Source of the DNA: Sinorhizobium arboris LMG 14919
GTDB taxonomy: Bacteria; Pseudomonadota; Alphaproteobacteria; Rhizobiales; Rhizobiaceae
Reading direction: 5' to 3'
Length of the DNA: 64,000 nt
Assembly (NCBI RefSeq): GCF_000427465.1
Contig: NZ_KE386497.1
Coordinates: 693,014 to 757,013, forward strand
Position 1 is the stretch's first letter; each line of letters opens with the position of its first letter. This document shows positions 36,927 to 44,833 of this stretch, one piece after another. The position numbers and the translations under genes were made by a program. Under the pieces are notes generated by a model, which saw only the letters and a list, made by a program, of their open reading frames with translations, was not told where the DNA came from and searched no databases.

Positions 36927-37916
36927 ATGCAGTTCAGAGACGTACCTTGGAAGAGAAATCTCAGGAAAGTGCCTGAGGAAATAATTTCAAAGATTCAGCA
37001 GCTTACTACCGATGCCTTCATAGTTGGTACGGTAAAGACACTTTCAGCCGCGGATGTAGCCGGCCGGTTCAGCCATCTAGCTCCACCTAGCGAATTGGAT
37101 GAACCATCGGAGCTACTGCCTCCCAGAGATATGGGAATGTATTCCACGCGCAATGTTGATGGCTGGGAGGTAAAGCGCACCGACCTCCCGAAGATCAAGA
37201 AGACATTTTACTGGGAAACACCGAACTTCGGCGACGCAGCCACGTACGGGACGCATCTGCATTTTCATGAGAGGGAAGTTTATCGTCGCGAATTCCACGA
37301 GCCTCGATTTTATACGATTTCGACCAAGCTCCTGAAGATGGCGACCGGCGCTGGCGGCGGCGGGATTTACCAGCTCGCGATCAACCAGCCTCTTCTTCGC
37401 ACCCAGAACGGCTATGAAGAAGAACTCTTCTTCATGCTAAATCTCCTCCAGGAGAATTGTGAGTCTGTGGGAATATACAGTGCGGATGCCTCACCCGAAG
37501 AGATTATTTCGACCCTATCGCTGGATTGGGAGATTTTCCCGCCCGGCTCTAACGATGAAATCGTTCGCCGACTGACCGCAGGGCGCAAACAAGATGCCCG
37601 CAAGACTGGCGTGGTCGCAGAGAGGGTCAAGCTCTTCTCTCTCCTTAAGCCCAATGCCTTCCTGCGTGGAAACGGTGCCTTCGGCAGCTACATTGGCGCC
37701 CGCTACGCTGATGATCTCGTTGTCTTTGAGAACATGGAATACGGAAACGCCCTCTATGTCCTCTATGATAATTGGCAGGAGGTTTCTAAAAGGTCGCGCC
37801 TGGACCTTATCCGGGGCACTGACGCTGAATACGACCGGCTACCTCATACGTATGGGTGGGAACAGGCTTTCGGCAAGATTATGCGCCGGGAGAAGAAAAA
37901 GCGCGGGCTGGTTTAA
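36927..37916 (+). CDS. Unrecognised 329-aa protein opposite the radical-SAM gene
   Basis: I do not recognise the family. The protein is soluble, with an N-terminal region (residues 1-90) and a larger C-terminal domain containing THLHFHEREVYRREFHEP, FYTISTKLLKMATGAGGGGIY and YGNALYVLYDNWQEVSKRSR. The His-rich strand could bind metal. A GGAGG ribosome site supports the ATG at 36927. It shares a 286-bp divergent promoter region with the radical-SAM operon. Confidence 0.7.
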   Translation: MQFRDVPWKRNLRKVPEEIISKIQQLTTDAFIVGTVKTLSAADVAGRFSHLAPPSELDEPSELLPPRDMGMYSTRNVDGWEVKRTDLPKIKKTFYWETPNFGDAATYGTHLHFHEREVYRREFHEPRFYTISTKLLKMATGAGGGGIYQLAINQPLLRTQNGYEEELFFMLNLLQENCESVGIYSADASPEEIISTLSLDWEIFPPGSNDEIVRRLTAGRKQDARKTGVVAERVKLFSLLKPNAFLRGNGAFGSYIGARYADDLVVFENMEYGNALYVLYDNWQEVSKRSRLDLIRGTDAEYDRLPHTYGWEQAFGKIMRREKKKRGLV

Positions 37917-38004
37917 GCAGCCCTCGTGTGAATGCCGTGAACGTTGGGCGTACCCGTCTATACACACCTCAATCACATTGCACCATTTCGAGGGGAATCG
38001 TTTT

Positions 38005-38490
38005 ATGCGTGCATTGCTGTGCCTTATGCTCATCCCTCTGGCCCTGACCTCCTGCGCCGGAGTGCAGGTCAAGCGCGTTACATCCCACAATCAGCAAGGC
38101 ATCCGGTATTGGCGGCCTGCACCCTACCTAGCTCTTGTCGAAACCAGGACGGAAAAGACTGTCACATGCGATGTGAGGCCATTCTATCTGCCCGACAAAA
38201 CAGAGGAATATGCCATAACGATTTCTGCCGGTATGGGCGCAGTCAAGGCAACACCCACCCTCAATGATGGCTGGAACCTCACCAGCCTCAGCACCGATGT
38301 AGACAGCAAAGCCAATGAGAACATCACAGCGATCACAGGCTTGCTAAAGGAAACCTTGGCAGCCACGCGCGGATTTACCAGCGACAATGGGGCTCCAGCG
38401 CCCATGAAGTGCCAAGGCGTCTTCAAGGTCGAATATGACCCATCAGGCAACTTCGCAGGCTTTAGGAAAGTAAACTTGGCCATCAACTGA
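38005..38490 (+). CDS. Small lipoprotein
   Basis: A 161-aa protein starting at the ATG at 38005 (GAGGGG upstream), with a lipoprotein signal MRALLCLMLIPLALTSCAG (lipobox LTSC). The mature part is beta-rich with two later Cys residues (VTCDVRPF, MKCQGVF), possibly a disulfide. The function is unknown; it sits opposite the membrane-anchored lysozyme operon. Confidence 0.75.
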   Translation: MRALLCLMLIPLALTSCAGVQVKRVTSHNQQGIRYWRPAPYLALVETRTEKTVTCDVRPFYLPDKTEEYAITISAGMGAVKATPTLNDGWNLTSLSTDVDSKANENITAITGLLKETLAATRGFTSDNGAPAPMKCQGVFKVEYDPSGNFAGFRKVNLAIN

Positions 38491-38516
38491 CGGTAGGCTG
38501 CGTCTAAGATGGCATT

Positions 38517-38888
38517 TCAGAGCGGCATCCTATAGCTTGGGACCTCGGCAAAGCGGGTGCCAGCCGCATTCGCTTTGTCGAAAATGGGAAGCAGCTCACC
38601 GCTGCTCAGATCAACAATCCGGTAGGCACCATTGGAGTTGATGTAGATGTGGTGCCCAATCAGCCGAAGAGCCGTGCCTCCGTCTCCATAGGGACGGGAG
38701 CTGGAAGCATTCAACGCAGGAATCGTCCAGGACGTTCCGGAGCTATCGACAGCGTCCACCTGCTGCAGGACATCCGAGATGGTGTCCCAGGCTTCTTGTT
38801 GGGATCTCGCGGGAGCACTCTGCTGCAGACTATGCAATACACGCTCCAACTGTCCTTGCCTTTGTTTTGGTTGTTTCATATCCCCCAT
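38517..38888 (-). CDS. Hypothetical 123-aa protein
   Basis: Not recognised. The N-terminal third is helical (LERVLHSLQQSAPARSQQEAWDTISDVLQQVD); the rest is a small beta domain (LRLIGHHIYINSNGAYRIVDLSSGELLPI). It is the last gene of the three-gene minus-strand operon with the lysozyme-like protein. The start could also be the ATG at 38879. Confidence 0.6.
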   Translation of the reverse strand: MGDMKQPKQRQGQLERVLHSLQQSAPARSQQEAWDTISDVLQQVDAVDSSGTSWTIPALNASSSRPYGDGGTALRLIGHHIYINSNGAYRIVDLSSGELLPIFDKANAAGTRFAEVPSYRMPL

Positions 38889-38956
38889 CTCAACTCTGCC
38901 GCGTTCGTAAACGGCAAAAACTCGGCTGCTGCCACTTTAAGATGGCCGTAACTCGG

Positions 38957-39628
38957 CTAAGAGAGGGGGCCAAACCACACCTCGAAATGATTCGGACGGA
39001 TGCGAGTTGAGTTCTGGTAGGTCGCGCTAAGGTTCTTGAGCGCTGCGGGCACCTTGTTCGTTTTGAGGAATTCTAGCAGTCTGTTGCCCAGGAGATCACA
39101 TTCTTCTTTCTTAAAGCAACGCACTTCAGTTTGTGGTTTCGGTGCGTCGATAAACTGGATTCCGGGAACAATAACTGGTTGTGAACTGAACGAAGGCCCC
39201 GAGTCCTCCAGGAGTGTCTCGATTTCCTTTGCTTTGGCCCGGTCGACTTCTCGGCTAATGTGGAAATACACACGGATGGGCAGAGCGTCGAGAGCCTGCG
39301 TAACCTGCTTTGCAACTGCCTCATTTCTTTGTGCAAGAGAATCGGCACCCACATTTGCGGTTTCGCGGAGATTGGCATTGTTGCCGACATTTGCTGAAGC
39401 AACAATCGAAGCGTAAAGCTCCGGCGGGATACGCTCCAACTCGGCATACTTGCCCGCCAGGACAACACCAGCCGTGGCAGTACGAGGTTCGCTGGCAAAT
39501 GCCAGCTCGACGACTAGCTTCACATCCTCATTTTGTTGCTTAAACGCACTAAACTGGTAGCTGACATAAGCAGCAATCGCAGCAAGGGCGAGCTTGAAAA
39601 GAACATCGGCGCCAGAAACGATACCCAT
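38957..39628 (-). CDS. Membrane-anchored 223-aa protein
   Basis: One N-terminal membrane helix (VLFKLALAAIAAYVSYQF) is followed by a helical middle and a C-terminal alpha/beta domain (IRVYFHISREVDRAKAKEIETLL, then HFEVWFGP at the very end). That ending resembles the LytR-C-like domain appended to several envelope and caspase-like proteins; the match is weak. It begins immediately after the stop of the lysozyme-like gene (TAAATG). Confidence 0.6.
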   Translation of the reverse strand: MGIVSGADVLFKLALAAIAAYVSYQFSAFKQQNEDVKLVVELAFASEPRTATAGVVLAGKYAELERIPPELYASIVASANVGNNANLRETANVGADSLAQRNEAVAKQVTQALDALPIRVYFHISREVDRAKAKEIETLLEDSGPSFSSQPVIVPGIQFIDAPKPQTEVRCFKKEECDLLGNRLLEFLKTNKVPAALKNLSATYQNSTRIRPNHFEVWFGPLS

Positions 39629-40801
39629 TTACGCCCCCCGGTAGGCTTTCATCGCCCGTTTTGCCCAAATCAGACGATTGGACAGATGAGGAACACCGGG
39701 CCGCTCAAAACTTTCCATGAAAATCTTTGTTGCCTCTTCCAAGCTGCCAGCCTTCTTGAGAGAAACCAGAGCGTTCTTCTCGGAAGAGTTCAGCTCATGA
39801 GCCAAGAAGCCGTAGTTGGCTTCGTCTGAGTCGAAAGCAAATTTTCGCTCTGATGCCCATGCTTCAAATGCCCTGCGACGCGGCCCTGTCCACTGGCACC
39901 AGCCCCAACCACCGTTTGGCGCCGGTACTCCGATTTCCTGAAAATGGCGAAAACCATCGCATTCGTGGCCGACGTTACCCAACACTCCGCAAGCCTGAAA
40001 ATCCGTCATCGCAAAATCCGCCATAAGCTCCTCGATGATGCCTGCAGCCTTACGATCGAAGAGCTCACCCAGACCTGAAGCGGTTGCAGCACCTCTTTCC
40101 CCGGCCCTCGCTGCAGTTCCTCGTGCATGACCCCCTTCGGCCGATCCAGACGGACCTCGGCCTTCTTCCCTCTGAACCGCTCGCTCAGCCAGGATTGCTG
40201 TATTCACGTCCTTTTGTTTCGATCCCGCAGATGAACCGAAATGAAAACCGATCACAGTGGCAAAGGCCGTGGAAAGTGCGCCGAGGGCAATGTTGAAGAC
40301 TTGGTTGTCCTTTGTCTCAGCGGGAGGGCTGAACAGCAGCAGATATACGATCGCCAGGAAACCAAATGTGATTACAACCGAAAGCGCCGGATTGACCCAA
40401 GCAACGGCGCTACCCGAACGCGCGATGTCACTATAGAAGGCCCTGGCAGCCTGGATGCTCTGCATTTCCTCCCGAAAACGCGCCATGGAGTCTTCTCGCT
40501 CGCGTGCTGCTTCGGAAAACTTTTCCTTCAAGGTCTCAAGCTCGATACCGCGCTTCGCTTCCTCGGCTCGGTTCTGTTCCTTAGTCTCATTCAACGCAAT
40601 GTCGGCAAGCTCCTTCTGGAGTTGCGCCTTCAACGCGGGATCAGCATCAACTTTAGCCTGCGCCGCCTTGTCATCGCTGGTCGCGGTCACCGTTTTGACG
40701 GCATTGGTTACCTTCTCGGAAAACGCCCCGGCTTTGTCTCCAGCAAGCAATCTGACGAGGTCAGGAACCAATGCAATCGCAATTCCAAGCAAGGGATTCA
40801 T
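39629..40801 (-). CDS. Membrane protein with C-terminal phage-tail-type lysozyme domain
   Basis: A 390-aa protein. The N-terminus resembles a phage holin-type DUF (MNPLLGIAIALVPDLVRLLAGD), followed by a charged helical region (60-125), two membrane helices (about 135-200: PALSVVITFGFLAIVYLLLF, IALGALSTAFATVIGF), a Gly/Ala/Arg linker and a C-terminal lysozyme domain. The last shows ACGVLGNVGHECDGF (candidate catalytic Glu), GGWGWCQWTGPRRRAFEAW and LIWAKRAMKAYRG, as in phage tail lysozymes. This is a holin/endolysin-like fusion in one polypeptide. It leads a three-gene operon. Confidence 0.7.
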   Translation of the reverse strand: MNPLLGIAIALVPDLVRLLAGDKAGAFSEKVTNAVKTVTATSDDKAAQAKVDADPALKAQLQKELADIALNETKEQNRAEEAKRGIELETLKEKFSEAAREREDSMARFREEMQSIQAARAFYSDIARSGSAVAWVNPALSVVITFGFLAIVYLLLFSPPAETKDNQVFNIALGALSTAFATVIGFHFGSSAGSKQKDVNTAILAERAVQREEGRGPSGSAEGGHARGTAARAGERGAATASGLGELFDRKAAGIIEELMADFAMTDFQACGVLGNVGHECDGFRHFQEIGVPAPNGGWGWCQWTGPRRRAFEAWASERKFAFDSDEANYGFLAHELNSSEKNALVSLKKAGSLEEATKIFMESFERPGVPHLSNRLIWAKRAMKAYRGA

Positions 40802-40989
40802 TCAAACGCCCTCAAAAAACCCCCGAAACTTAGGGCATATGTGCATTAAAACAATAAGTTGTCAAATGGGATGTACGCGTCTTTTGCGGGAAGCGAAACG
40901 TTGAAGGAGACAACGACGGCACGGCTCGTCTCGCGTGACGGTGAAATAGACCTTTGTTAAAGTGGCGGAAGAGGATGGGTTGCAAAAAA

Positions 40990-41430
40990 TCACCCTAAGT
41001 TCAGCCATTTGGGCATCCGCGATATCGTGCTCTCGCTTACTCCAAAAGCCGTTGCAATTTGCGAACATGGCTCACCGAGCGCCCGGCGGCCAGCAATCTC
41101 TTCCCTTTCACGCGGTCCAAGTTTGGGCTTCCGTCCGAATTTCACCCCGCGTTGACGCGCCAGCTCACGGCCATGCGCCGTGTTCTCTAGTATTCTCTTG
41201 CGATGCCACCGGGCCGCCCAGCCGACGATGAACAGAATCAGGTCGGACATTTCAGACGTGGTGTCGATGAACGGCTCGTCCAGAAGCCTCATGCCGGCAC
41301 CGGATGCCTTCACCGCATCGAGAATATTCAGCAGGTCCAACGGATCGCGGGCAACTCGGTCGGTCGTCGTCGCCAGCACAACATCGCCAGGCTTCAAACT
41401 ATCCAGCATCCGGCGTAATTCCACCGACAT
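40990..41430 (-). pseudogene. Serine recombinase remnant lacking its N-terminal catalytic part
   Basis: The 146-residue frame begins inside the resolvase domain (LKPGDVVLATTTDRVARDPLDLLNIL) and keeps ARWHRKRILENTAHGRELAR and the C-terminal helix-turn-helix (SQIATAFGVSESTIS). The catalytic Tyr/Ser segment that should precede it is replaced by the 5' end of another small gene, so it cannot be active. Its orientation is opposite to that of the resolvase remnant at 32.3 kb. Confidence 0.7.
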
Positions 41431-41476
41431 GGAAGATTTCGTGGGTGGGAGCCTTAGGTGTGTTGGTATTCGCCAT
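41399..41476 (-). pseudogene. 5' end of a small conserved gene, cut by the recombinase fragment
   Basis: ATG at 41476 follows a GAGG site and encodes ANTNTPKAPTHEIFHV before running out of frame into recombinase sequence (25 codons in all). The start resembles small proteins common on rhizobial plasmids and ICEs. The junction lies near 41430. Confidence 0.35.
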
Positions 41477-41905
41477 TGGTGTTTTCCTCTGCGGCCGGTC
41501 GCCGAATGTCAGGGCTGATCACCACGGGGCGCGGGCAATGGCGTTCTCGGGAAACCGCTTGCGGCGGAAGGTCCATTGAGCGCGGCACGGATTAGCCCAG
41601 TTTGGCGACCAATCCGGCCAGCAGGGGTACGGGTATCGACCAGGGCGGGAAACACGGCGAGACCCATCCTAAGCTCCAGAACAAATTCCATGACGGGTAA
41701 GAACAAGCCTTCGATCGACGATCGAGTGAGCCGCCGGCGACCGGCGGATTTCTCGGCAATTCGCCTTCCCCTCAGGCAAGCCGTGTTCTGCGTCAGGAAG
41801 CACAGGAGAGAGGCGGAATACCGGCCAAGGCAGTTGGCAGGACCTGTTCCTGCGGCACGCCATAAAGAAGTAGGCAACCGTTCCGCGACGATGGTAAGGT
41901 GAGTC
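41477..41905. other. Intergenic region, no gene seen
   Basis: Several overlapping open frames occur on both strands but none has a ribosome site or recognisable motif. The right end should contain the promoter for the Fic module. Confidence 0.4.
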
Positions 41906-42115
41906 ATGAAAAAAGATTTGAAAACAGCCCGCTCGGCCGTGACAGGCAAGTTCGTGACGCAGCCCATTGGCGGCAAGAAGGCCGCGAAATTCGCCCAGGT
42001 CGAAGGCTTGAAGATGAATGCCGCGTCAAAGGCGCTTTCGGAGAAGCTGACCGCGAGCGGCCTCAAGGGTGACGCCTACCGTAGCGAGATCGTCAAGGCC
42101 TTTAAGAAGGGCTGA
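41906..42115 (+). CDS. Small antitoxin of a Fic toxin-antitoxin module
   Basis: A 69-aa basic, helical protein (TGKFVTQPIGGKKAAKFAQVEGLKMN) directly before a Fic gene. The glutamate of VEGL (E33) resembles the inhibitory (S/T)xxxE(G/N) helix of class I Fic antitoxins, though the Ser/Thr is not in the canonical position. It ends 3 bp before the Fic GTG start, so the two are coupled. Confidence 0.7.
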   Translation: MKKDLKTARSAVTGKFVTQPIGGKKAAKFAQVEGLKMNAASKALSEKLTASGLKGDAYRSEIVKAFKKG

Positions 42116-42118
42116 CGG

Positions 42119-42697
42119 GTGGTCCGTTACAATGCCGTCGAAGATCCGCTGTGCTATCCCGGCACCCATGTGCTGCGCAACAGGGCGGATATTCAGGATC
42201 AGAACGAGCTGGATGAGTTCGAGCAACTAATGTTCGATTCCCGTGCGCGGGAAGCGCTTCCGGACGGCAATCTGGATTTCGCCCACTATCGCGCGTTACA
42301 CCGACACTTCTTCCAGGACGTTTATGAATGGGCCGGGCAAACACGGACTATCCGCACCGGCAAGGGTGAGAACTGGTTTTGCTATCCGGAATATATTGAA
42401 GGGGAAGCCAATCGCCTATTTGCCGAACTGGCCGCTCGCGACCACCTTGCCAGGACGGAAAGCAAGGATGCCTTCGCCGAAGGCGCAAGCTGGTTTCTCG
42501 CGGAGATCAACGCGATTCATCCATTTCGCGAAGGCAACGGCCGCATCCAACTGGTCTTCCTGACGATGCTCACCCGCAATGCGGGGTACGAGCTCGACGA
42601 GAGCAAGCTGGAGCCGAAGCGGTTTCTGGACGCCATGATCCGGAGCTTCAGCGGCGACCTGGCGCCGTTGGGCGCCGAAATCAGGCGGATGATTTAG
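42119..42697 (+). CDS. fic: Fic-domain AMP-transferase toxin
   Basis: A 192-aa Fic protein with the complete catalytic motif HPFREGNGR (His134) and the flap region KGENWFCYPEYIE. No N- or C-terminal inhibitory helix is present, consistent with a class I toxin whose inhibitor is the separate upstream protein. It would AMPylate host targets such as topoisomerases. The GTG at 42119 is the only start close to the antitoxin stop. Its 3' end overlaps the converging 161-aa gene by 17 bp. Confidence 0.9.
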   Translation: MVRYNAVEDPLCYPGTHVLRNRADIQDQNELDEFEQLMFDSRAREALPDGNLDFAHYRALHRHFFQDVYEWAGQTRTIRTGKGENWFCYPEYIEGEANRLFAELAARDHLARTESKDAFAEGASWFLAEINAIHPFREGNGRIQLVFLTMLTRNAGYELDESKLEPKRFLDAMIRSFSGDLAPLGAEIRRMI

Positions 42698-43166
42698 CGG
42701 CTTCACCCTCGTCGGATTTTTGCCAGAGCACCCGCTTCGTCGGACCCTCCCCGATGACGATCTGCCACTTCGTGAACCCCGCGCCAAGATCTCCGGCCGA
42801 TGCCAGCTCGTCGTGAAGCGTAACGGCGGATGATCCGCCGAGGGAATGCTCGCTCTTTACCCGTATGGCAAGACGCGTACCGGTTCGGATAGCCGCGCCC
42901 AAGGGAGCCGAGGTTTGGCCCGGATCGAAGACACTGGTCTCGTCCACCTCTACACGGACACCCGGAATAATAAGGCCTCGCCAACTGTCGTTTGCCGTAC
43001 TCGGAAAGTATCGGAAAGCAAACTCTCCTGAAAGAAAGACAGCCGCAGGCGCTTTGTCGACATGGCCGACCAGCATGGTCGCCTCGTATTTCGTTCGTGG
43101 CAGGATAAGGCTGAGAGGCGCGGCGCTCCCCAGCGTGCCGATCGTGAATTCATTCGGTGACAGCAT
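42681..43166 (-). CDS. Unrecognised 161-aa partner of the TIR protein
   Basis: A soluble, mainly beta protein (LPRTKYEATMLVGHVDK, AAVFLSGEFAFRYFPS, WRGLIIPGVRVEVDE). The ATG at 43166 follows AAGGGA and lies 10 bp after the TIR gene stop, indicating one operon. The function is unknown; it may be a regulator, sensor or immunity partner of the TIR protein. Confidence 0.65.
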   Translation of the reverse strand: MLSPNEFTIGTLGSAAPLSLILPRTKYEATMLVGHVDKAPAAVFLSGEFAFRYFPSTANDSWRGLIIPGVRVEVDETSVFDPGQTSAPLGAAIRTGTRLAIRVKSEHSLGGSSAVTLHDELASAGDLGAGFTKWQIVIGEGPTKRVLWQKSDEGEAAKSSA

Positions 43167-43176
43167 ATGCTTTCCC

Positions 43177-44148
43177 TTAATAGCGCGTCCCCTGAAGAGG
43201 GGCGATAAGGATCGCCCATAGCAGTTCGGCGGCCCCTTCTTGTGAAAGTTTCTGATCGCGATCCCGCCCAAACGACGCCATGCCCATACTTGTCAAGTAG
43301 AGCGTCTGATCGTCGGCCTCGACGTTCAGGGACTCATTCGAGCTATTGCTGCTGGTCGTCTCACCGTGAACGTAATTGATGCCTCGTCCCCACGTCTCCC
43401 CACCCAGATAGACGGTGCCCCGTGCCACATCCTTGCCGTCGCGGTAGATGGTGGCGAAGAACCTGTTCGCGTCAACCCGTCGGAAAACGCCCTCGAAACC
43501 GGCGTTTCGCTCGCCAAGCTCCTTAAGGGAGTTCTCGAAAAAACGGGCAATGTATTCGAACGTGTCGTGTTTGAACTGGTCCTTGTCCCTTTGAGTGAAG
43601 CTCTTCGCGAGCCGCAGATTGCTCGACCGCGGGCCGAGGGATTGAGGAGCTGGCGACGCCGCAGGCGTAGCAGCCGCAGCGGCCCGTGCAGGCGGAGCCG
43701 AGACCGTTCGGGTTACCCGCCCAGCTGCTTCGCGCACGGCCTTGGCGACTTGCAGGAAGGCCTCGTCGATATCGGGCCATTGTGTGATCGGTTTGCCGTC
43801 CCGAGGAACCGCATTCAGCTTTCCAAACGGCGCGTGGTGCCAGTCGCATGCCCGAAGAATGACGGGAATGACAATGGCTTCACCGCTGTGGTGGCGCTCC
43901 ATCGCACGCTGCATTTCGATGTCGTAACAGTAATCCGAGGCTATGAAGTCGGCGCTGACGAGCAGCAGGATGATGTCGTCCGTATTGATGTGATCGTCAA
44001 TCGCACGATGGATATCTTCGCCGGCGCCGATGCGGCGGTCGTGCCAGGTCTCAATCACGCCCTGTCGTTTGAGCATGGACAACTGCTTTTCGAGTTGATC
44101 CCTCAGCCCCTCATCTGCGTGCGAATATGAAAAAAAGACGGTCGGCAT
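43177..44148 (-). CDS. TIR-domain protein, candidate defence effector
   Basis: A 324-aa protein. Residues 1-140 form a TIR domain: VFFSYSHADEGLRDQLEKQL, WHDRRIGAGEDI, LLLVSADFIASDYCYDIEM with the putative catalytic Glu (about E78), and VIPVILRACDWHHAPF. A Pro/Ala linker (about 165-200) connects to a C-terminal domain (KHDTFEYIARFFENSL, GRGINYVHGETTSS) that I do not recognise. TIR domains of this kind consume NAD+ in abortive defence. The ATG at 44148 follows GGGGGAG. Confidence 0.85.
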   Translation of the reverse strand: MPTVFFSYSHADEGLRDQLEKQLSMLKRQGVIETWHDRRIGAGEDIHRAIDDHINTDDIILLLVSADFIASDYCYDIEMQRAMERHHSGEAIVIPVILRACDWHHAPFGKLNAVPRDGKPITQWPDIDEAFLQVAKAVREAAGRVTRTVSAPPARAAAAATPAASPAPQSLGPRSSNLRLAKSFTQRDKDQFKHDTFEYIARFFENSLKELGERNAGFEGVFRRVDANRFFATIYRDGKDVARGTVYLGGETWGRGINYVHGETTSSNSSNESLNVEADDQTLYLTSMGMASFGRDRDQKLSQEGAAELLWAILIAPLQGTRY

Positions 44149-44494
44149 GTCTCCCCCTTTGCTGCGCGGACTATGGGACGCTTCGCATCTGCATGACAAG
44201 ATCTCTGTTTGTGTTTTTCCCGCTCCCCGTTCGGTCGCTTCAACACGCATTTACAGCTGACGCCTCCGGTTTCGGAGGCTGTGACCGGTTTGCGTCAGCC
44301 GTGGATACGGCTGTCGTCTTGTTCATGCCCACCGCGCGTGTTCACGCGTGAGCGGTGTTCATGGCAGCCTCGATGCATGGCGGTTCCGCCCTTATGCATT
44401 TGGCTGCCTTGCGGTAGCGTTCACCGCCTGTGCGTTGAAATCCCGTTGATTTTCTAGGTTGCTATTCTCGCCATAGTTGAGCTGGGGCAAGAGT
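44149..44494. other. Intergenic region with nested inverted repeats
   Basis: It holds a 7-bp hairpin GCCTCCG/CGGAGGC (44262-44279) inside a wider TGACGC/GCGTCA pair (44258-44297), and the palindromic CGCGTG-TT-CACGCG within CACCGC/GCGGTG arms (44330-44357). No gene is seen. The structures may be terminators, a plasmid-type transfer/replication site or divergent-promoter operators. Confidence 0.5.
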
Positions 44495-44833
44495 GTGACT
44501 AATAAGTTTGATCCGTTCGGTGATCTCGAACGCGATTTCTCAAGCGCGCTAAAATGGGGACAATGGGGTCTCAAGGCGGGACGACACCTGATGGCCCGCT
44601 CGGCGAGGAGTCGGGCCGAGAAACTCTACGGTCCCGAGGTCGCCGATGCCGTCGAAGCGGCAGTCCGTGCCGGCCGCGATCCACGACCCATTATCGAGCG
44701 GACCAAGCGTGATCTTGCCGACCGCCGGGAGCGCGAGCGCCAGCTTATAGATCCGCCGCCGCTTTACGGCTCGGCCAAATGGCCGTCTTCGTCGGATCTC
44801 CAGCCATACCTTCGGAACAGGGATGCATTTTGA
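44495..44833 (+). pseudogene. 5' fragment of a VirD4/TraG-type coupling protein, frameshifted
   Basis: The frame (GTG at 44495, or TTG at 44477) encodes a basic helical leader and ends with LYGSAKWPSSSDLQPYLRNRDAF, the segment that precedes the ATPase core in VirD4-like proteins. The core continues in the next frame (DSPRSLLLGTF). Removing one T from the T-run at 44829-44832 would join the two. It is an indel mutation unless a programmed frameshift occurs at this T-run. Confidence 0.65.

Noticed and set aside
36680..36976. 98-aa plus-strand ORF between the radical-SAM gene and the 329-aa gene
   Set aside because: It has no ribosome site, and its composition and lack of motif fit an intergenic promoter region.
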